NCBI RefSeq assembly: GCF_026151205.1
Contig: NC_087077.1
Coordinates: 15,848,983 to 15,908,982 of the forward strand
Source of the DNA: Bolinopsis microptera
Taxonomy: Eukaryota; Ctenophora; Tentaculata; Lobata; Bolinopsidae
DNA: 60,000 nt
Direction of reading: 5' to 3'
Positions 51,101-59,287 of this stretch are shown in pieces. The translations under genes and the position numbers were made by a program. Below the pieces are notes generated by a model. That model made no database searches and was not told where the DNA came from. It saw nothing but the letters and a program-made list of their open reading frames with translations. Position 1 is the first letter of the stretch; each line of letters opens with the position of its first letter.

Positions 51101-51655
51101 GTTTGCGTTGAGTAAGATAGACGATCTGCCAGGAGAGACTGGTAGCTATGTCACTTACTTTCTGGGTCTTGGTAACCATCGGAGGGGAGAACCAGGAGAA
51201 CACAAAGTCTCGCAGGGATAATGATATCACCTGATGGAAACTTTGTATAAATGAGTCTGTTTGTATCCCTCCCATATGGACAATAGATATTGAGAAGTTT
51301 CTGATGTCAAAGCGGCTCTTTAAACTGAGGCAATAATATTTAAAATTATTCATGTACGTATAAAATAAGCTATAGGGGAAAGAGCTTGTTTTCTTTATTG
51401 TGGCAGGTTTGTACATAGTCAGAAACTTTTAAAACTATCGCACATCCGGCTCATCAATACTATTCGGTATTCCTGACTTTAACTTAACATTCAAATTTAA
51501 TTAATCTCACAAATTACACATCTTGTAATCGCTGGATCTACTAAAATTGTACCGTACTTCAGTGATAAGGGAGTCTACTTTCTGTGTGGTGACAGGGGAG
51601 TTAGTGGCAGGGAGGTTTGTGGGAGGGTATTTTCCTGATAACAAACACTTCCGGG
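30174..51655 (-). CDS. SNX25: Sorting nexin 25 (SNX25)-like, ten exons seen, both ends open
   Basis: Exons in order: 51558-51655, 51093-51230, 45762-45980, 38367-38517, 33143-33248, 32829-32970, 32523-32687, 32165-32320, 31925-32058, 30174-30309. All phases match, about 468 residues. The PXA domain begins VISLSLRDFVFSWFSPP and runs through VDFTTLLSQDFMIKLNSHF to LTELMGDVLSNYVLYPLI. A linker follows (YEDFIKKINKEADLSKLRQL, ARYINQ, KVTCEKRIYDI), as in human SNX25. Next is an RGS-like domain (LKLWLLIEQCRTLEKRPEEL, then WQFIYEIQEEIYTMISEQHY). The last exon is a Ser/Asp-rich linker (SGSASSSRDRAESVGSDSLS). The intron after 32165 starts with GCAAGT, a GC donor. SNX25 family proteins are membrane-contact and endosomal proteins. 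The expected coiled coil, PX and nexin-C parts, and the N-terminal membrane segment, were not found. Introns of 12.5 kb in total and 5 kb host other genes and transposons. Confidence 0.92.
31386..31924. repeat. Array of 29 units built on TATCACGTGATG, each carrying an E-box
   Basis: Units are 16 bp (TATCACGTGATGTGAC) or 21 bp (with an extra GCTGT-type insert). There are 29 units in about 540 bp, 28 of them with an intact CACGTG. Many have the longer palindrome ATCACGTGAT. On the SNX25 strand the array starts at the donor of the exon ending 31925: the GT is the first base pair of the last unit. CACGTG is the core site of bHLH factors of the MYC/USF/MITF-TFE type. Whether it binds anything here is unknown. 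Confidence 0.93.
33446..35526. mobile_element. 2.07-kb DNA transposon with 8-bp target duplication and (GACCATTAAT)n subterminal repeats
   Basis: The element spans 33454-35518. Inverted ends read GGGGGTGATGCAACGACCAT, followed by TAATG. The 8-bp target duplication CTTTTGTC lies at 33446-33453 and 35519-35526. Just inside each end are tandem copies of GACCATTAAT, about 7 on the left (33468-33540) and about 10 on the right (35359-35462). Each side also has a short inverted pair around AATGTCAGT..ACTGACATT. The element carries one long minus-strand ORF (next entry). The 8-bp duplication is shared by hAT, P and KDZ-type elements. The ends do not resemble typical hAT or P ends, so the superfamily is left open. 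Confidence 0.87.
34066..34989 (-). CDS. Transposon-encoded protein, 307 aa
   Basis: This intact ORF lies fully inside the 33454-35518 element on the minus strand. The N-terminal half holds the block VPWFLSSDHNEQLFARIRVG, followed by RHSGRRTQIDSTRVPEAMGR. An SSD.NE..F..IR arrangement followed by an RRT motif recalls the C-terminal part of cut-and-paste transposases. The middle is Ser-rich and then strongly acidic (QQSDDESDHESEDNFSDYED). The C-terminal third is basic (GAKSRRKRFFG). No N-terminal DNA-binding zinc finger or full DDE catalytic set can be assigned. The ORF is probably the last part of a longer transposase or a shortened copy. Function is inferred from location and motif style only. 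Confidence 0.65.
   Translation of the reverse strand: MFFTLWGEHSKKFNTSENFITRESLKDLITAANGLVLYFVDLICNHPKAPVVPWFLSSDHNEQLFARIRVGRHSGRRTQIDSTRVPEAMGRYNRLLEVENTLDVEYGTSVHKTAHTRGKTLFRSEWSKHPEKKIAVDFGGSVKMSNLIQSLKRGSKIGEELFVSSSSYGSSYLSGDNGNVISERRRSLQFPLSYGSEQQSDDESDHESEDNFSDYEDEELVDSSTKVRNRGKEIDYRSAVTKYCNQGKTNFGAKSRRKRFFGLALDTSIGLYRPVCKGLAEPELCNAQEVQLASWWNNNWYTHNRQG
35925..37460 (-). CDS. Carboxylesterase/cholinesterase-family protein, large last exon
   Basis: The exon runs from an AG acceptor at 37461-37462 to the stop at 35925 (511 codons plus stop). It opens QGTKLPYGIKLMQCNRKVLG. Numbering from the internal Met of that segment, the alpha/beta-hydrolase features are as follows. HGGG oxyanion loop at 88-91. 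IRYADPPIGMLRF at 18-30. A Cys pair KCVQ/EDCLFL (55 and 67), the usual first disulfide. NINYRLGFLGF at 118-128. Nucleophile Ser177 in GESGG. Candidate catalytic His in PAFHGYDSIVF near the C-terminus. The acidic member is not pinned down. The family hydrolyses carboxylic esters of lipids or xenobiotics, and most members are secreted or in the ER lumen. A leader exon with signal peptide must lie upstream (above 37462) but was not identified. The ORF is uninterrupted, unlike many-exon relatives. It lies inside an SNX25 intron on the same strand. Confidence 0.88.
   Translation of the reverse strand, partial: QGTKLPYGIKLMQCNRKVLGILTHEFHNIRYADPPIGMLRFRPPVRHFEEDPENEVLATDSTEIKCVQATSGEGAEDCLFLTVRSGDLTASKPVLVWIHGGGLSFGHGTSPGYSFDSEVTHKVDAVTVNINYRLGFLGFSSVKELWDEDEGVYANNGIRDMIAALDWIQDNISAFGGDPGSVTLIGESGGATAVLALTCSPLANNKYHAVISQSPAPEMRFTHVDGDVHQRTIVDQLDCTQEAAAFRKQCLLELPADRFSGKYLDIMSGSGYFTFPLLFGEKAEVVGLVVIDPVVVTVSPRNLSSADFTPSSPLPIIVSNLAEENWQSDWELNPPFTSKADLRTKLNPMFKNLSDEPNVTDEVIALYPNQDPVSIWSLMTCDMRSTCPTNSVAEAMSAAPNRDIYRLYITHRSSLGVPAFHGYDSIVFFGYKSEMFVARELDIKFEKHYIDMVKKMAKEKTFEDGWMTFPGKSMIYENSDEISKISSSKPQQIVCEKLSELNLVKYGWQNK
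38539..38580. mobile_element. Tc1/mariner-like terminal fragment
   Basis: TACAGGGTGTTTCAAAAGTA followed by TTGCGAGG resembles the CAGGGTG..CAAAAGTATTG ends of mariner-like elements. Only one end was seen. It lies just upstream of the SNX25 exon acceptor at 38518. Confidence 0.4.
38647..39120 (+). pseudogene. LINE reverse-transcriptase C-terminal fragment
   Basis: A 157-codon open stretch has the layout of the region after the RT palm in non-LTR retrotransposons. It reads AVYEAQIVSIIMYNCSSWC, EKLDICHRKHLRSLLNIYWP, then RVPKARWKLLGHILRS. Those correspond to the (Y/W)..S.LLYG.E.W, K.(D/E).F..R.LR.ILGI and R..RWLGH(V/I)LR motifs of LINE ORF2. The 5' part (endonuclease and palm with F/YADD) is absent, so this is a 5'-truncated, dead copy in an SNX25 intron. 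The clade is not assigned. Confidence 0.82.
39558..39965 (-). CDS. Small secreted Cys-containing protein, 135 aa, single exon
   Basis: The N-terminus MITLLMITVVLVPSLQTELK is a good signal peptide. The mature ~118 residues include CSLTCVGIGRR, a central YVFMMIEIENCNFVSAPVIT, then KTVFYVYSVG, and end CIVHWSAFGYNC. The order (one Cys followed by F..(A/T)P.(V/I).(T), then a T..F.VYV strand and a final (H/N)W.A.GY) resembles a beta-rich extracellular domain seen in many uncharacterised secreted proteins of early-branching eukaryotes and animals. I cannot name the family. The ORF is uninterrupted, with a near-terminal Cys. Six Cys lie in the mature part. It sits in an SNX25 intron beside the FABP gene. 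Confidence 0.55.
   Translation of the reverse strand: MITLLMITVVLVPSLQTELKILDTHDGGTGPAPCSLTCVGIGRRNSGGILRWMDSSSNPGYVFMMIEIENCNFVSAPVITVTTVTAGMQLVVCPAVTVWHLSKTVFYVYSVGYTSAYRMEQDECIVHWSAFGYNC
39970..41030. other. No gene recognised
   Basis: AT-rich flank between the small secreted protein and the FABP gene. It has a GCGATGTAT(T/C)A repeat near 40492-40535 and no supported coding sequence. It likely holds the FABP promoter. Confidence 0.4.
41039..41455 (+). CDS. Fatty-acid-binding protein-like (iLBP family), 138 aa, intronless
   Basis: The start ATG at 41039 follows CAAAACAAG. It opens with MGDLQKMAGEWEYASQTNFA, the FABP G.W......F pattern, then LLQKFGIGFLKRKVALAAQI, which covers the helix-turn-helix lid. 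The beta-barrel follows, with EDGSITVKGKVCDQEMVTVR (the usual D/N-G....G...V...(R)) and a C-terminal CVRVFSRK, which matches the family's C.R.(Y/F).(R/K) end. iLBPs carry fatty acids, retinoids or similar hydrophobic ligands in the cytosol. Length is normal (127-138). Most animal FABP genes have four exons with conserved positions; this one has none. A polyadenylation signal AATAAA lies at 41519, about 60 bp after the stop. Possible retrocopy that stayed open, or an ancestrally intronless gene. Confidence 0.87.
   Translation: MGDLQKMAGEWEYASQTNFAELLQKFGIGFLKRKVALAAQIKVCQTISFEGNNMKVSVDSPVKSTEKIIPLDGSEFSEEMFEKTVVASATANEDGSITVKGKVCDQEMVTVRKIDKAGQMLLITSIGGVRCVRVFSRK
41530..43245. other. No gene recognised
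   Basis: Intergenic/intronic AT-rich sequence. There is a GC-rich island near 42060-42110 (GGCGCGGCCGGCGCC, partly palindromic). No exon with recognisable protein similarity was found. Confidence 0.4.
43250..45319 (+). mobile_element. Short nonautonomous LTR retrotransposon, two 670-bp LTRs, GCGC target duplication
   Basis: The LTRs at 43254-43923 and 44646-45315 are both 670 bp and nearly identical. I noticed differences such as CCAATG/CCCCCG near 43359/44751 and one C/T near 43773. They begin TGTTGTAATATGG and end TTTTCTATA. GCGC flanks both ends (43250-43253 and 45316-45319). A primer-binding-like TGG (TGGAGGCCACGG) starts 2 nt after the left LTR at 43926. A purine tract (GGGTAGAGA) directly precedes the right LTR. 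The 722-bp interior has no gag or pol, only a 60-codon ORF. Features fit a TRIM/LARD-like element that relies on another element's enzymes. The orientation is given by the primer site and purine tract. Confidence 0.92.
45320..45600. mobile_element. Probable 3' tail of a LINE (ATCAATCAATCA end)
   Basis: The segment TTAAGGCGTTAGTGCCGAGT, then AATGCCTCTGGGCAGTGCTC, ends in the tandem tail (ATCA)n at 45577-45588. A GC-rich 3' end followed by a short tandem tail is typical of several LINE clades. No ORF remains. Confidence 0.4.
46080..48240. other. No gene recognised; two hairpins
   Basis: A hairpin at about 46684-46742 pairs GCCAAGATAATT with AATTATCTTAGAGTCTTGGC. A second at about 47511-47600 pairs AGTACCAAATTTATGATA with TATCATAAATTTGGTACT. 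Both look like small MITE remnants. Remaining sequence is AT-rich and without supported genes. Confidence 0.5.
48338..49855 (+). CDS. Secreted pentraxin/LamG-like protein with a glycosylated coiled coil, 2 exons, 430 aa
   Basis: Exons 48338-49532 and 49758-49855 join in phase. The chosen start gives the signal peptide MKPVLLGILSLLQFVSTTED; an upstream in-frame ATG at 48254 would bury it. Residues ~30-210 form a concanavalin-like (pentraxin/LamG) domain. Blocks are AFSVCSWVRG, PLGTWYHYCGTWS (close to the pentraxin HxCxSW motif), VYLNGQLIGS, GYLVIGNDQDSYGG, GELYKLNLFSKELSSAEVQE. Residues ~250-370 are a coiled coil of near-repeats (KEQQMNTTLAELE, three copies) with regularly spaced NTT/NRT sequons. 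The C-terminus is a conserved-looking EYFQGIRITDRLIKFFKMFH and a short acidic tail. The layout suggests an oligomeric secreted recognition protein; ligand unknown. It lies in an SNX25 intron on the opposite strand. Related coiled-coil repeats lie at 4.9-6.2 kb. Confidence 0.87.
49860..50990. other. 3' flank of the pentraxin-like gene; no other gene
   Basis: The first ~300 bp probably includes 3' UTR. At about 50054-50118 GATCGAAAGACAGAAGAGCG and a following stop (GGAAATTGA) might be an alternative last exon. C runs occur near 50573-50590 and 50757-50768. Confidence 0.35.
51011..51075. repeat. (AGTAACCAT)n minisatellite beside an SNX25 donor
   Basis: Seven or so 9-bp units AGTAACCAT, one changed to AGTCTCCAT, end about 20 bp before the donor at 51092 on the minus strand. 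Intronic. Confidence 0.85.
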
Positions 51656-51659
51656 CTGA

Positions 51660-53070
51660 AAAATAATAGTTTTAATGTGGGAGAATATACTTGGATGGGA
51701 TTACTAAAATTCTACGTACAGAGGTTTTAATTAGCTTTAAATGGCAGGGGAGAGAACATTTGTTAAATGTAACTTAATCAAGACACAGAAAGAAACATGC
51801 CAGGTCGGAAGGACCCGGCGTGTTTCCCCTAAAACAAGGCTGTGGTTGCAATGATAAAATTTCCAATTTTGATAGCAGTTAGATTCTTCTGGAACTCGAT
51901 ATTTTAGCACACAGCATAATGATAAGATGATGTACTCTACTGTTTCTACACGAATTTAATTAACAGTGTTAGAATTATCAACTGCTAGACAATGAAACAG
52001 TGCCATTATGCCATATATAATTCGATATGCTGACATGGCATGGCGTCAAGTCTGTAATTTCATCAAAACCAGAAAAAGTAAAGTACTTGAAAATTTCTAA
52101 GATGTCAACCTGGTATTGCATGCTTCTTGTTTCGTACAAGAACCAGTCTCACATAGAACACGGATATTACTAGAAGCACCAGTGAGAAAGTTCTGGCAAA
52201 CAGCTGAGGAGTTTGGACGCAAGATGCTACAAAGCAGGCTACTCCGCTGCTAAGCAGTAGATCGATGTCCATGAGCAGTTCAGTTCAGGCAAGGGATTCT
52301 AAAACATTTAACATCCTGAGAGTCATGTTCCATCCGGACATCCGAAAGAGAAGTCTTCGACATAGTGTGTCAGGTCATGCTAAGAAAGAAAGTTTATGGA
52401 TTCTTCATGCGGATCAAAAACATACGAAGGGTTAACTTTTCTGAAAGTCCTATCTCTGGAACATTCTGTGTCCCTTAATACTATCACTTCCTACCATTAC
52501 TTTGCGGCGTTGCAAACTATACACACATCTTTTCCCGAGAGTTGCCACCATGTCCTACACAAAGTCCAAAGGAAACTTATACTTAGAAAACCCAAACCTT
52601 TCAAATTGCAGGCTCCAAACATGAAACAGGAGCCGATCGATGCCTGTTCGACTGAATGGATCTAAATTACTATCATCAACTAAACTTTTGGAACAACGAA
52701 TAATTGATATCAAACCTACGTACCACCTGCTCAAGCGATAGGCGCTCGATTCTTAAACTGTTTTATAAAATAAATTCAATAAATGCGCGCGCGGCACACA
52801 TTAGTCAAATTCGGATTCTGGATTCCCTTCAAATTTATTCAATAATACCTAATTCAATAAATTTTTATAAAATCATATTATACATGACCTGAAAAACCAG
52901 AATTAATGTTCATAAACGATTAAAGAATCAAATATATGGTGCAAAATGACAGGCTGAGCACCGCTTAATAAATTATACAATATCGGCTCCCATGCTTAAC
53001 TTATTATAAAATTATTTAAACAATATACACATAATATAGCATTGACCCTATATAAAATCAACCGTTTATA
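51660..53070. other. No gene recognised
   Basis: Upstream of the first visible SNX25 exon. An open plus-strand stretch at 52396-52665 (89 codons) ends ...KQEPIDACSTEWI. It has no splice context and no similarity I know, and it overlaps inverted, LINE-like text (ACAGCTGAGGAGTTTGGACG near 52200). The missing N-terminal SNX25 exons could lie here. Confidence 0.3.
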
Positions 53071-53080
53071 TTACATTATT

Positions 53081-53426
53081 GTAGCGCGATGCACTACTGT
53101 GTACTGGGTCGCGCGCGCATCAAATAATGCTTCTCGTATGCAGATCGGCGAAATGCGAAGGATTGACATCGTGAATCAAATTACATTATTATTATTATTA
53201 CATATTAAATTATTATACAATATACATACATATCACATATGAACAAATATTTCAAATATAATTGTCATTGAACTGATACTTTGCTTTTTTGATTCACGAT
53301 GTCAATCCTTCGCAGCTCGGTGAGGCACAGTGGTGCATCTCGCCGATCTACCGAAGATGGTGTGGTTGGTGTGGTTGCGAGAAGCATTATTTGATGCGCG
53401 CGCGACCCAGTAGTGCATCGCGCTAC
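53081..53426. mobile_element. ~345-bp foldback MITE with CG-rich ends
   Basis: The left arm starts GTAGCGCGATGCACTACTGT and includes GCGCGCGCATCAAATAATGC and GGATTGACATCGTGAATCAA. Its inverse occupies 53287-53426 (ending GTAGTGCATCGCGCTAC). Arms are about 130 bp around an AT-rich loop. The right arm has a short extra block (GATGGTGTGGTTGGTGTGG). No ORF and no clear target duplication. Confidence 0.8.
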
Positions 53427-53940
53427 AAAATCGAGCGCTACATATACAACCTGTCACATTATCACTTGTTTTTGATATCTTTAAAATCTTTAGATCTACT
53501 GCTTCATATGATTTTGGATTTGGTTTGACATAATCAGTTTATCACAGCTACTATTTGATTAATAGATGTGACATCACAAAGTAGCACGTAAGGTAAAAAG
53601 TGTTTTTAATAACCAGTTATTGTGGGATGAGGATTTTTATTTTTAGTTGACCATTTATTTTCAGTTGACCATTTATATATCTCAAAGGGATTATTCTTAA
53701 CCCCGGTTTTTAAAATTTATACAATTTTTGTAGAATATCTATTGTATTGGTTTATTCATTTTTGAAGGTGTTTATCCTTGTATGATCTTGTCGATGGTGC
53801 ACTGGGCCTTTAGAACTGCCATCCTTCAGCTTCTGTCAATTAAAATTACTATTAATCCAAGTTGAGGCAATCAGCCGACGCGCGGCTTTTATGATTATCT
53901 ATGATATGTATAATCTGTAATTAATATCAAAATTCAAATC

Positions 53941-55709
53941 ACAATGCTGGCAAGCATAACCGTTGCCCTTATATTCACAACACTATGTACCCCCGTCCCC
54001 CTATACTATTATATCCCCTTTATTGTTTTCCAGGCATTAAGACTCATCGAAAGTAGTTCAGCAGGTATATTTAAGTTCAAAACATTCTAATTCAATGTTA
54101 ATGATGACAGGAATAAGAAATAGTTATGTGGAGGTTTTTAAGAAATTTGCGCAAAATACGCGCCAGCATGTTATACGAAATTAGGTAAAAAACCCAAAAT
54201 CGCCATATTCAGGTGCCTTAAAAACCATGTTAAAATTGAGTTAGAGATCTGAAACTTTGCAGAGCGTCTAGACCTTGTCCAAATCGACTGTAAAAAAAAT
54301 TTCATGTTGCAGGAGTATCGGGAAGTGGGTTTTCTGGAACCCCTGTTTTACAACAGATTGTCGTGAAGCTATATATATATGTATAGACGCTTTTGCAGTA
54401 AATTGTAGCCTACATTTAAGTGTCCGTAGATTCAAAAGTATAAAAGATACAGTCATTTCGAACCACAGGTTTTAAAGATAATTGTTTATACTTTAGTTTA
54501 CATTATATCGAAAAATAATTTATCGTCATCATCATCACTTGATGACGTCATCAATTTAAGTGTTTTTAAAACTTGATTTTTGACAAAATAACAACTTTTC
54601 AAATTGATTTTAAAGCATTAAGGAGTAATTTTATTCAAAATCTGAGGACATTTTCATCTTAGATAATTGTTCAAGCATTCTGAAAATCTACCGGAAAGTT
54701 TTCCTACCTTGCTCCTTCATAAAGATATTCGCTATTGAAGTTTGTGCTTTTTTGAAGAATAATTTTATAAAAACACAAAAGTTGTGAATTAGTATTCTCT
54801 GGTGTTGGGCCATCCCTTGGGTTGTGGAGCTCAATTTTGCTTCCTAAAGGTCTAAATTGTGTTATAGGCTAGTTTTAAAGTTGAAAATCGAAAAGTTGCA
54901 CACGTGGGGACACGCCCAAATTCATTTAAAATAGCTAAAATCACTAAAAATTGTTATTTTCACGATTTTTACCAACTTTGGAGTCCCGTTGTGATCCAAG
55001 TTCTTTTTGAAATCTTCTGAAACTTTTCATGCTTATCAAACTATATATTAAATAACACTATGCAAAAATTTATGGTAATTCAATATTTTATGCGCACGCA
55101 ACGTCCGCTAAAAGTTTGCACGTGCGAAAGGTGAGAATTTTGCTCATTCGTGATTTCGAATATATTCTGCTTTCCCACGATATTAAAATGGCATTATATA
55201 TGAATTTAATGCCAACTTGAATGAGTAAAAAGTGCTATATTCAGTCTGTTATTGACAGATATGCCTACCTAAACACAAGGAAACGTTTTCAAAGGTAAAA
55301 TTTCGAAATCGTTGAAATTACCTCCTTATTAAGTTTCGACTGTGTAAATTATCCTGACATTATAATCAAAAAGAGATGATATTTGACCAAAACCCATAAT
55401 CATGGGTAGAGTGAACCGCTGCCAGTGTCTCTCTTTTCCAAACAAAAGAAAATGATATTAATTTGAGGAACCGTCCGCAAATGCAAATTGATACCGAGAA
55501 TGAAATCGGTCGCTCGCTTTTCCCATTCATTCACGGCTTACGTATTGTAATAAAGCTTATTGAATGGGAAAAGCGAGCGACCGATTTCATTCTCGGTATC
55601 AATTTGCATTTGCGGACGGTTCCTCAAATTAATATCATTTTCTTTTGTTTGGAAAAGAGAGACACTGGCAGCGGTTCACTCTACCCATGATTATGGGTTT
55701 TGGTCAAAT
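53941..55709 (+). mobile_element. Foldback repeat family, copy 3 (full length)
   Basis: It begins CAATGCTGGCAAGCATAACCG and ends with a ~330-bp palindrome (about 55380-55709) carrying GAAATCGGTCGCTCGCTTTT on both arms. The order of internal landmarks matches the forward copy at 19.53-21.65 kb: CAGGCATTAAGACTCATCG, TTATACGAAATT, GGAACCCCTGTTTTAC, GCACACGTGGGGACACGCCC, ACGCAACGTCCGCT. It lacks some of the internal TACTATTATACCCCCTTT repeats and the CACGCGAAGCGTGCACTCC hairpin found in copies 1 and 2. It is more diverged, so older. No long ORF. Confidence 0.82.
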
Positions 55710-56112
55710 TTGTACTCTCAAAAAATGTATATTCTCTATACGAAACGAAACGAAACGAAACACTGTATTTACTACCCCGCTACTATGCGACAAAGATATT
55801 GTATAAAGATCACTAAATAATTTACACAATACGGTGCCCATGTCTGAGCGGCTCTCCTCAAATAACTTTCTCTCCTCCTCGGAGCAGAAAGTTAAAAACA
55901 AAACACGGGTCTCATAAATCAAAAAATACTAAATAATGTTAAAGAGATAATATCAGATTAACTGTCGCAAAAAATGGTTATTAAGTATATATATTACATA
56001 ATTGATTTTATTGACACACCGATAAAAACCAGAAAAACAAGAAGTGGATACTCGGAAAACAAAAAATAACACAAAAAAAAGACTAGAAGCCACAAAAAAT
56101 AGCTTAACCAGG

Positions 56113-56496
56113 CTATAGCTGATCATACAAATATTTATTTAACTTACCCTTAAAAGAGACAATATTATCGATGTTACGGACATTAAGAGGGAGAGAATTC
56201 CATGATTCAGGTGCATATTTGCTGAACCGCCTGCTAGTTGCCTTCAATTTAGAGAACTTAGGTATCTTCATAAGAAGGTTGCATGCTGTTTTTGTTCTGG
56301 TTTCTTTGACAGCCTTATCATCTCTGTTCATTTGAACCAACTCTTGGAGGTACATTGGCGCCAATCCATGAGTCACTTTGAAACAGATGAGGCACACTTT
56401 GAAAAATATCCTCTTTTCAACAGGGAAAATATGAGCTTTCTTGTAGAAAGGAGACAAGTCAGTATTTCTGTCATAGATGTCGTAATAGCTAGACAA
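56113..56496 (-). pseudogene. LINE ORF2 C-terminal fragment
   Basis: 127 codons read EKRIFFKVCLICFKVTHGLA, PMYLQELVQMNRD, then SRRFSKYAPESWNSLPLNVR and FKGKLNKYLYDQL. This is the common C-terminal region of CR1/L2-like non-LTR retrotransposons: R..FK.....K.L.G.AP.YL, FS..AP..WN.LP..(I/V)R, FK..LK.YL. The palm domain is absent. It lies upstream of GDPGP1 on the opposite strand. Confidence 0.85.
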
Positions 56497-56883
56497 TTAT
56501 CATTGCTGAAATTATCTTTATATTGTTCAAAAATTTTGTTGTAGTTATTGTATGAATACTGAATGCATGGTATTGCTGTCAGTTGTACTTATCTAACGCT
56601 ACCAGACCTAGGCTCTACTGAAGAAGCAGGTCTCAACTCTCAAAGAGGCCATCGTTTGATTACAAGTCCATAAAAGCAACCATTGGACCACTAGCACTGT
56701 GTTCTACAAGCTTCTCTTGAACCAATGTCAATAAGCAATGAGAAAAGACAATTAGTTTTGAGAAAATATATAATCTATTGTATTGGTTTATTCAATTTCG
56801 AGGGTGTCTATCCTTATGGCTAGACAACTATCGTTGTTGAAGAAAAGATATTATATTTCTGATAACTTAATAATTATTTCAGT

Positions 56884-59287
56884 ATGAAGAGAGCATGTGT
56901 GACTCTCCCTCGTCATTTGACTCCAGATAAAGTAAAAGTCTCTCAGACACTAATTAATGGTTTAGTCGATTCTTTATGGAGTAAAAGCAAGTCAGAAAAT
57001 GTTTTTAGATATGAGTTATCAGAATCTTGCTTGCGGAGTATCCCTGGCCAATGTCAATTCTGTGCAGATTACAATGAACATAGATTTTCAAAGAAGAGAG
57101 CTGCCCACTCAGTGTCTTCTTGCAATCAACCCTTCAACGACAGTTTATTTAACTTCAACAAGCTCAATGATTCAGAGGTATGGACACGAATTTAATAAGT
57201 TTTATTTTGGAAACCACAACTTACTTTATTCTTGCCATGGCCCTTGCTTTAGAATCCTTACTACAATGAAATAATCTTTTTGTCAGGGCTGATTTGCATT
57301 TTCAATTTATTTTTAACTGTCTATAATCGCTGAATCTATGGATATACATTAATATTTGGTTGGAGAGTATAACTATAATATATATTATAAATGGCTATTC
57401 TGTACATTTAACTGTTTTTCAGATCTTGCTAGGAGTTTCTCTGTCGGATGATGCAGGTTGTGTAAGTTTCTCTATGGACAGTGGTTCATCCTTAGTTGCT
57501 GTTAATGCAAGCCCGTTATCGGAGAGTCACATTCTTCTTCTACCATCACCTGAAAAATGCTTAAACCAGGTACAGATAATATTAAGGTATCTTAAATAAC
57601 CAGTTTTATTGGCTTACTAAATATATCAGGAATATCCTTTTGCTACTTAGATACTTATATTACTAGGTTATATTACGGATCGTGAACAAATTAAATTTTC
57701 CAAATTTGGATAATTGACTCTATTAATACCAAATTATAATAATCATAATGTGATTAGTCATGTAAATTACTTCCAGAGGTTAACTCTCGGTGCAGTCGAG
57801 CTGGGACTGTCATTTTCTGTTAGCTGTGGTGATCCAGATCTACGAGTAGTTTTCAACAGTTTACGAGCATTTGCGTCGATCAATCATCTTCATCTCCATG
57901 CGTACAAGTGAGTGAGTTTATTAGCTAAGTACTTCCTTTTGCCACAGACTGAAATAAAAATACAAATAGTATTCACCCATTTTTCCCGATCTATGTCTCA
58001 AGTACCGAAGGCACAAAATAGTTAAGGACAGGGGTTAGCAAACGAGGTTTTAAAAAAATATGGTAGCTTGTGTCCGTAGCCCGTCGTTGTATGTTATATT
58101 GCATAAACAATAAACATAGGGTTGCATAAAATTATTATACGGTATTTTCAAAATCTATATGGAATTAAGTGGGTGGCGCTCGGCCTGTTACTCCGCTATA
58201 TCTGCATGCTTATAATCAGTAAAGCCATGATAAATACGCAATCACGGATCGGGAAATTGAGCGGCCATTCACAAAAAAACCGGCCGCATTTCTTGTTCAC
58301 AATATTATGAGCATGATAAAGGTAAAACTGCTTTGGTACCTGATTAAATTTTCCTCTTAATTTGCTAGTGTTTTGATTGAAGCCATGTTAATCTAGGATT
58401 ACTAACAGAAACACTGTTTACACAGATGCAGTACTAGTCTGCCAATAGAAAGTGCTCCAGTTGAACACTTAGTGGATTGTTGTTATAAACTAACAACTTA
58501 CCCCGTACCTGGGTTCGTGTTTCAGCTTCAGACTGATACTGTTTCACTTGCTAAGGTTGGATTTCTCACTTTGTCTCTTTGTTTTGTTAATTTCTAGGCT
58601 GATGTTATTAAGCTAAATTATGTTTATAAATCTTCATATTTTGTTAATTTACTTCTGAAACAGTACACCTGTCAGAGTGTGTTTACGGCAGTAGAAGTAC
58701 TACAAGACCAGGATATACCCCACAATATGATGATAACATATGGGGACCCCTGCACTGTTCACACAGATCCAACCATAGTTCCAGAACCTGTCCTTCGAGT
58801 TTGTTTGTGGCCTGTCAAACCATCAGACCAGGTTTATCTCTTAGCTAAACGCAGAACTAAATCTAATTTAATTTAATTATTTAATGACTTTACTTTGATT
58901 TGTACAACTTTACGTCCTGCCTCTGATAATTTGTAACAAGGAGGCCCATGTGCATGATTGAACAGAAAAGTATCAGCTTACAAAAAATGGGAACGTATGT
59001 CTAATTCTGGGACATCTTTTAAGGTACTGTCTCTTAAATCTAACTACTTCACTAATTACTTGTCTCACCAGTTACCATGTCAGCTTCCTGCTGATGAGCT
59101 ACTTTTCAAACCGGCAGTGTGTGAGATAAGTGGTCACATTTTACTACACGACTTGGACTTATTTCAAACCATCACAGAGACACAGATAATCAATACCCTC
59201 AAGATAAATGCATTTGAAGAAGATCAGTTTCAAGAAATTACTGCTTTGGTCAAGAAGAAATTGGAAGCAGTCAATAACAGCAGCTAA
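56884..59287 (+). CDS. GDPGP1: GDP-D-glucose phosphorylase 1 (GDPGP1), complete, 6 exons, 361 aa
   Basis: Exons 56884-57177, 57423-57569, 57777-57907, 58426-58555, 58664-58831 and 59072-59287 sum to 1086 nt with consistent phases. Early residues ENVFRYELSESC and NDSLFNFNKLNDSE correspond to GDPGP1's FRYRL and FNFNKI blocks. SSLVAVNASPLSESHILLLP matches the (V)INVSPLEWGHVLLVP strand. LRAFASINHLHLHAYK holds the HIT-like HxHxH catalytic motif of the GalT branch, with the second His as nucleophile by homology. VPGFVFQLQ and VLRVCLWPVKPSD lead to AVCEISGHIL, equivalent to ALCELAGH. The enzyme cleaves mis-made GDP-glucose with phosphate to GDP and glucose-1-phosphate in the cytosol, a metabolite-repair role. 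The ATG follows an AG acceptor, so a 5' UTR exon is likely. An alternative extension of the last exon from about 58955 is open but adds residues with no counterpart in relatives. Confidence 0.93.

Noticed and set aside
58955-59071. In-frame 5' extension of the last GDPGP1 exon
   Set aside because: It would insert ~38 residues with no counterpart between the WPVKPSD and CEISGH blocks; the acceptor at 59071 restores family spacing.
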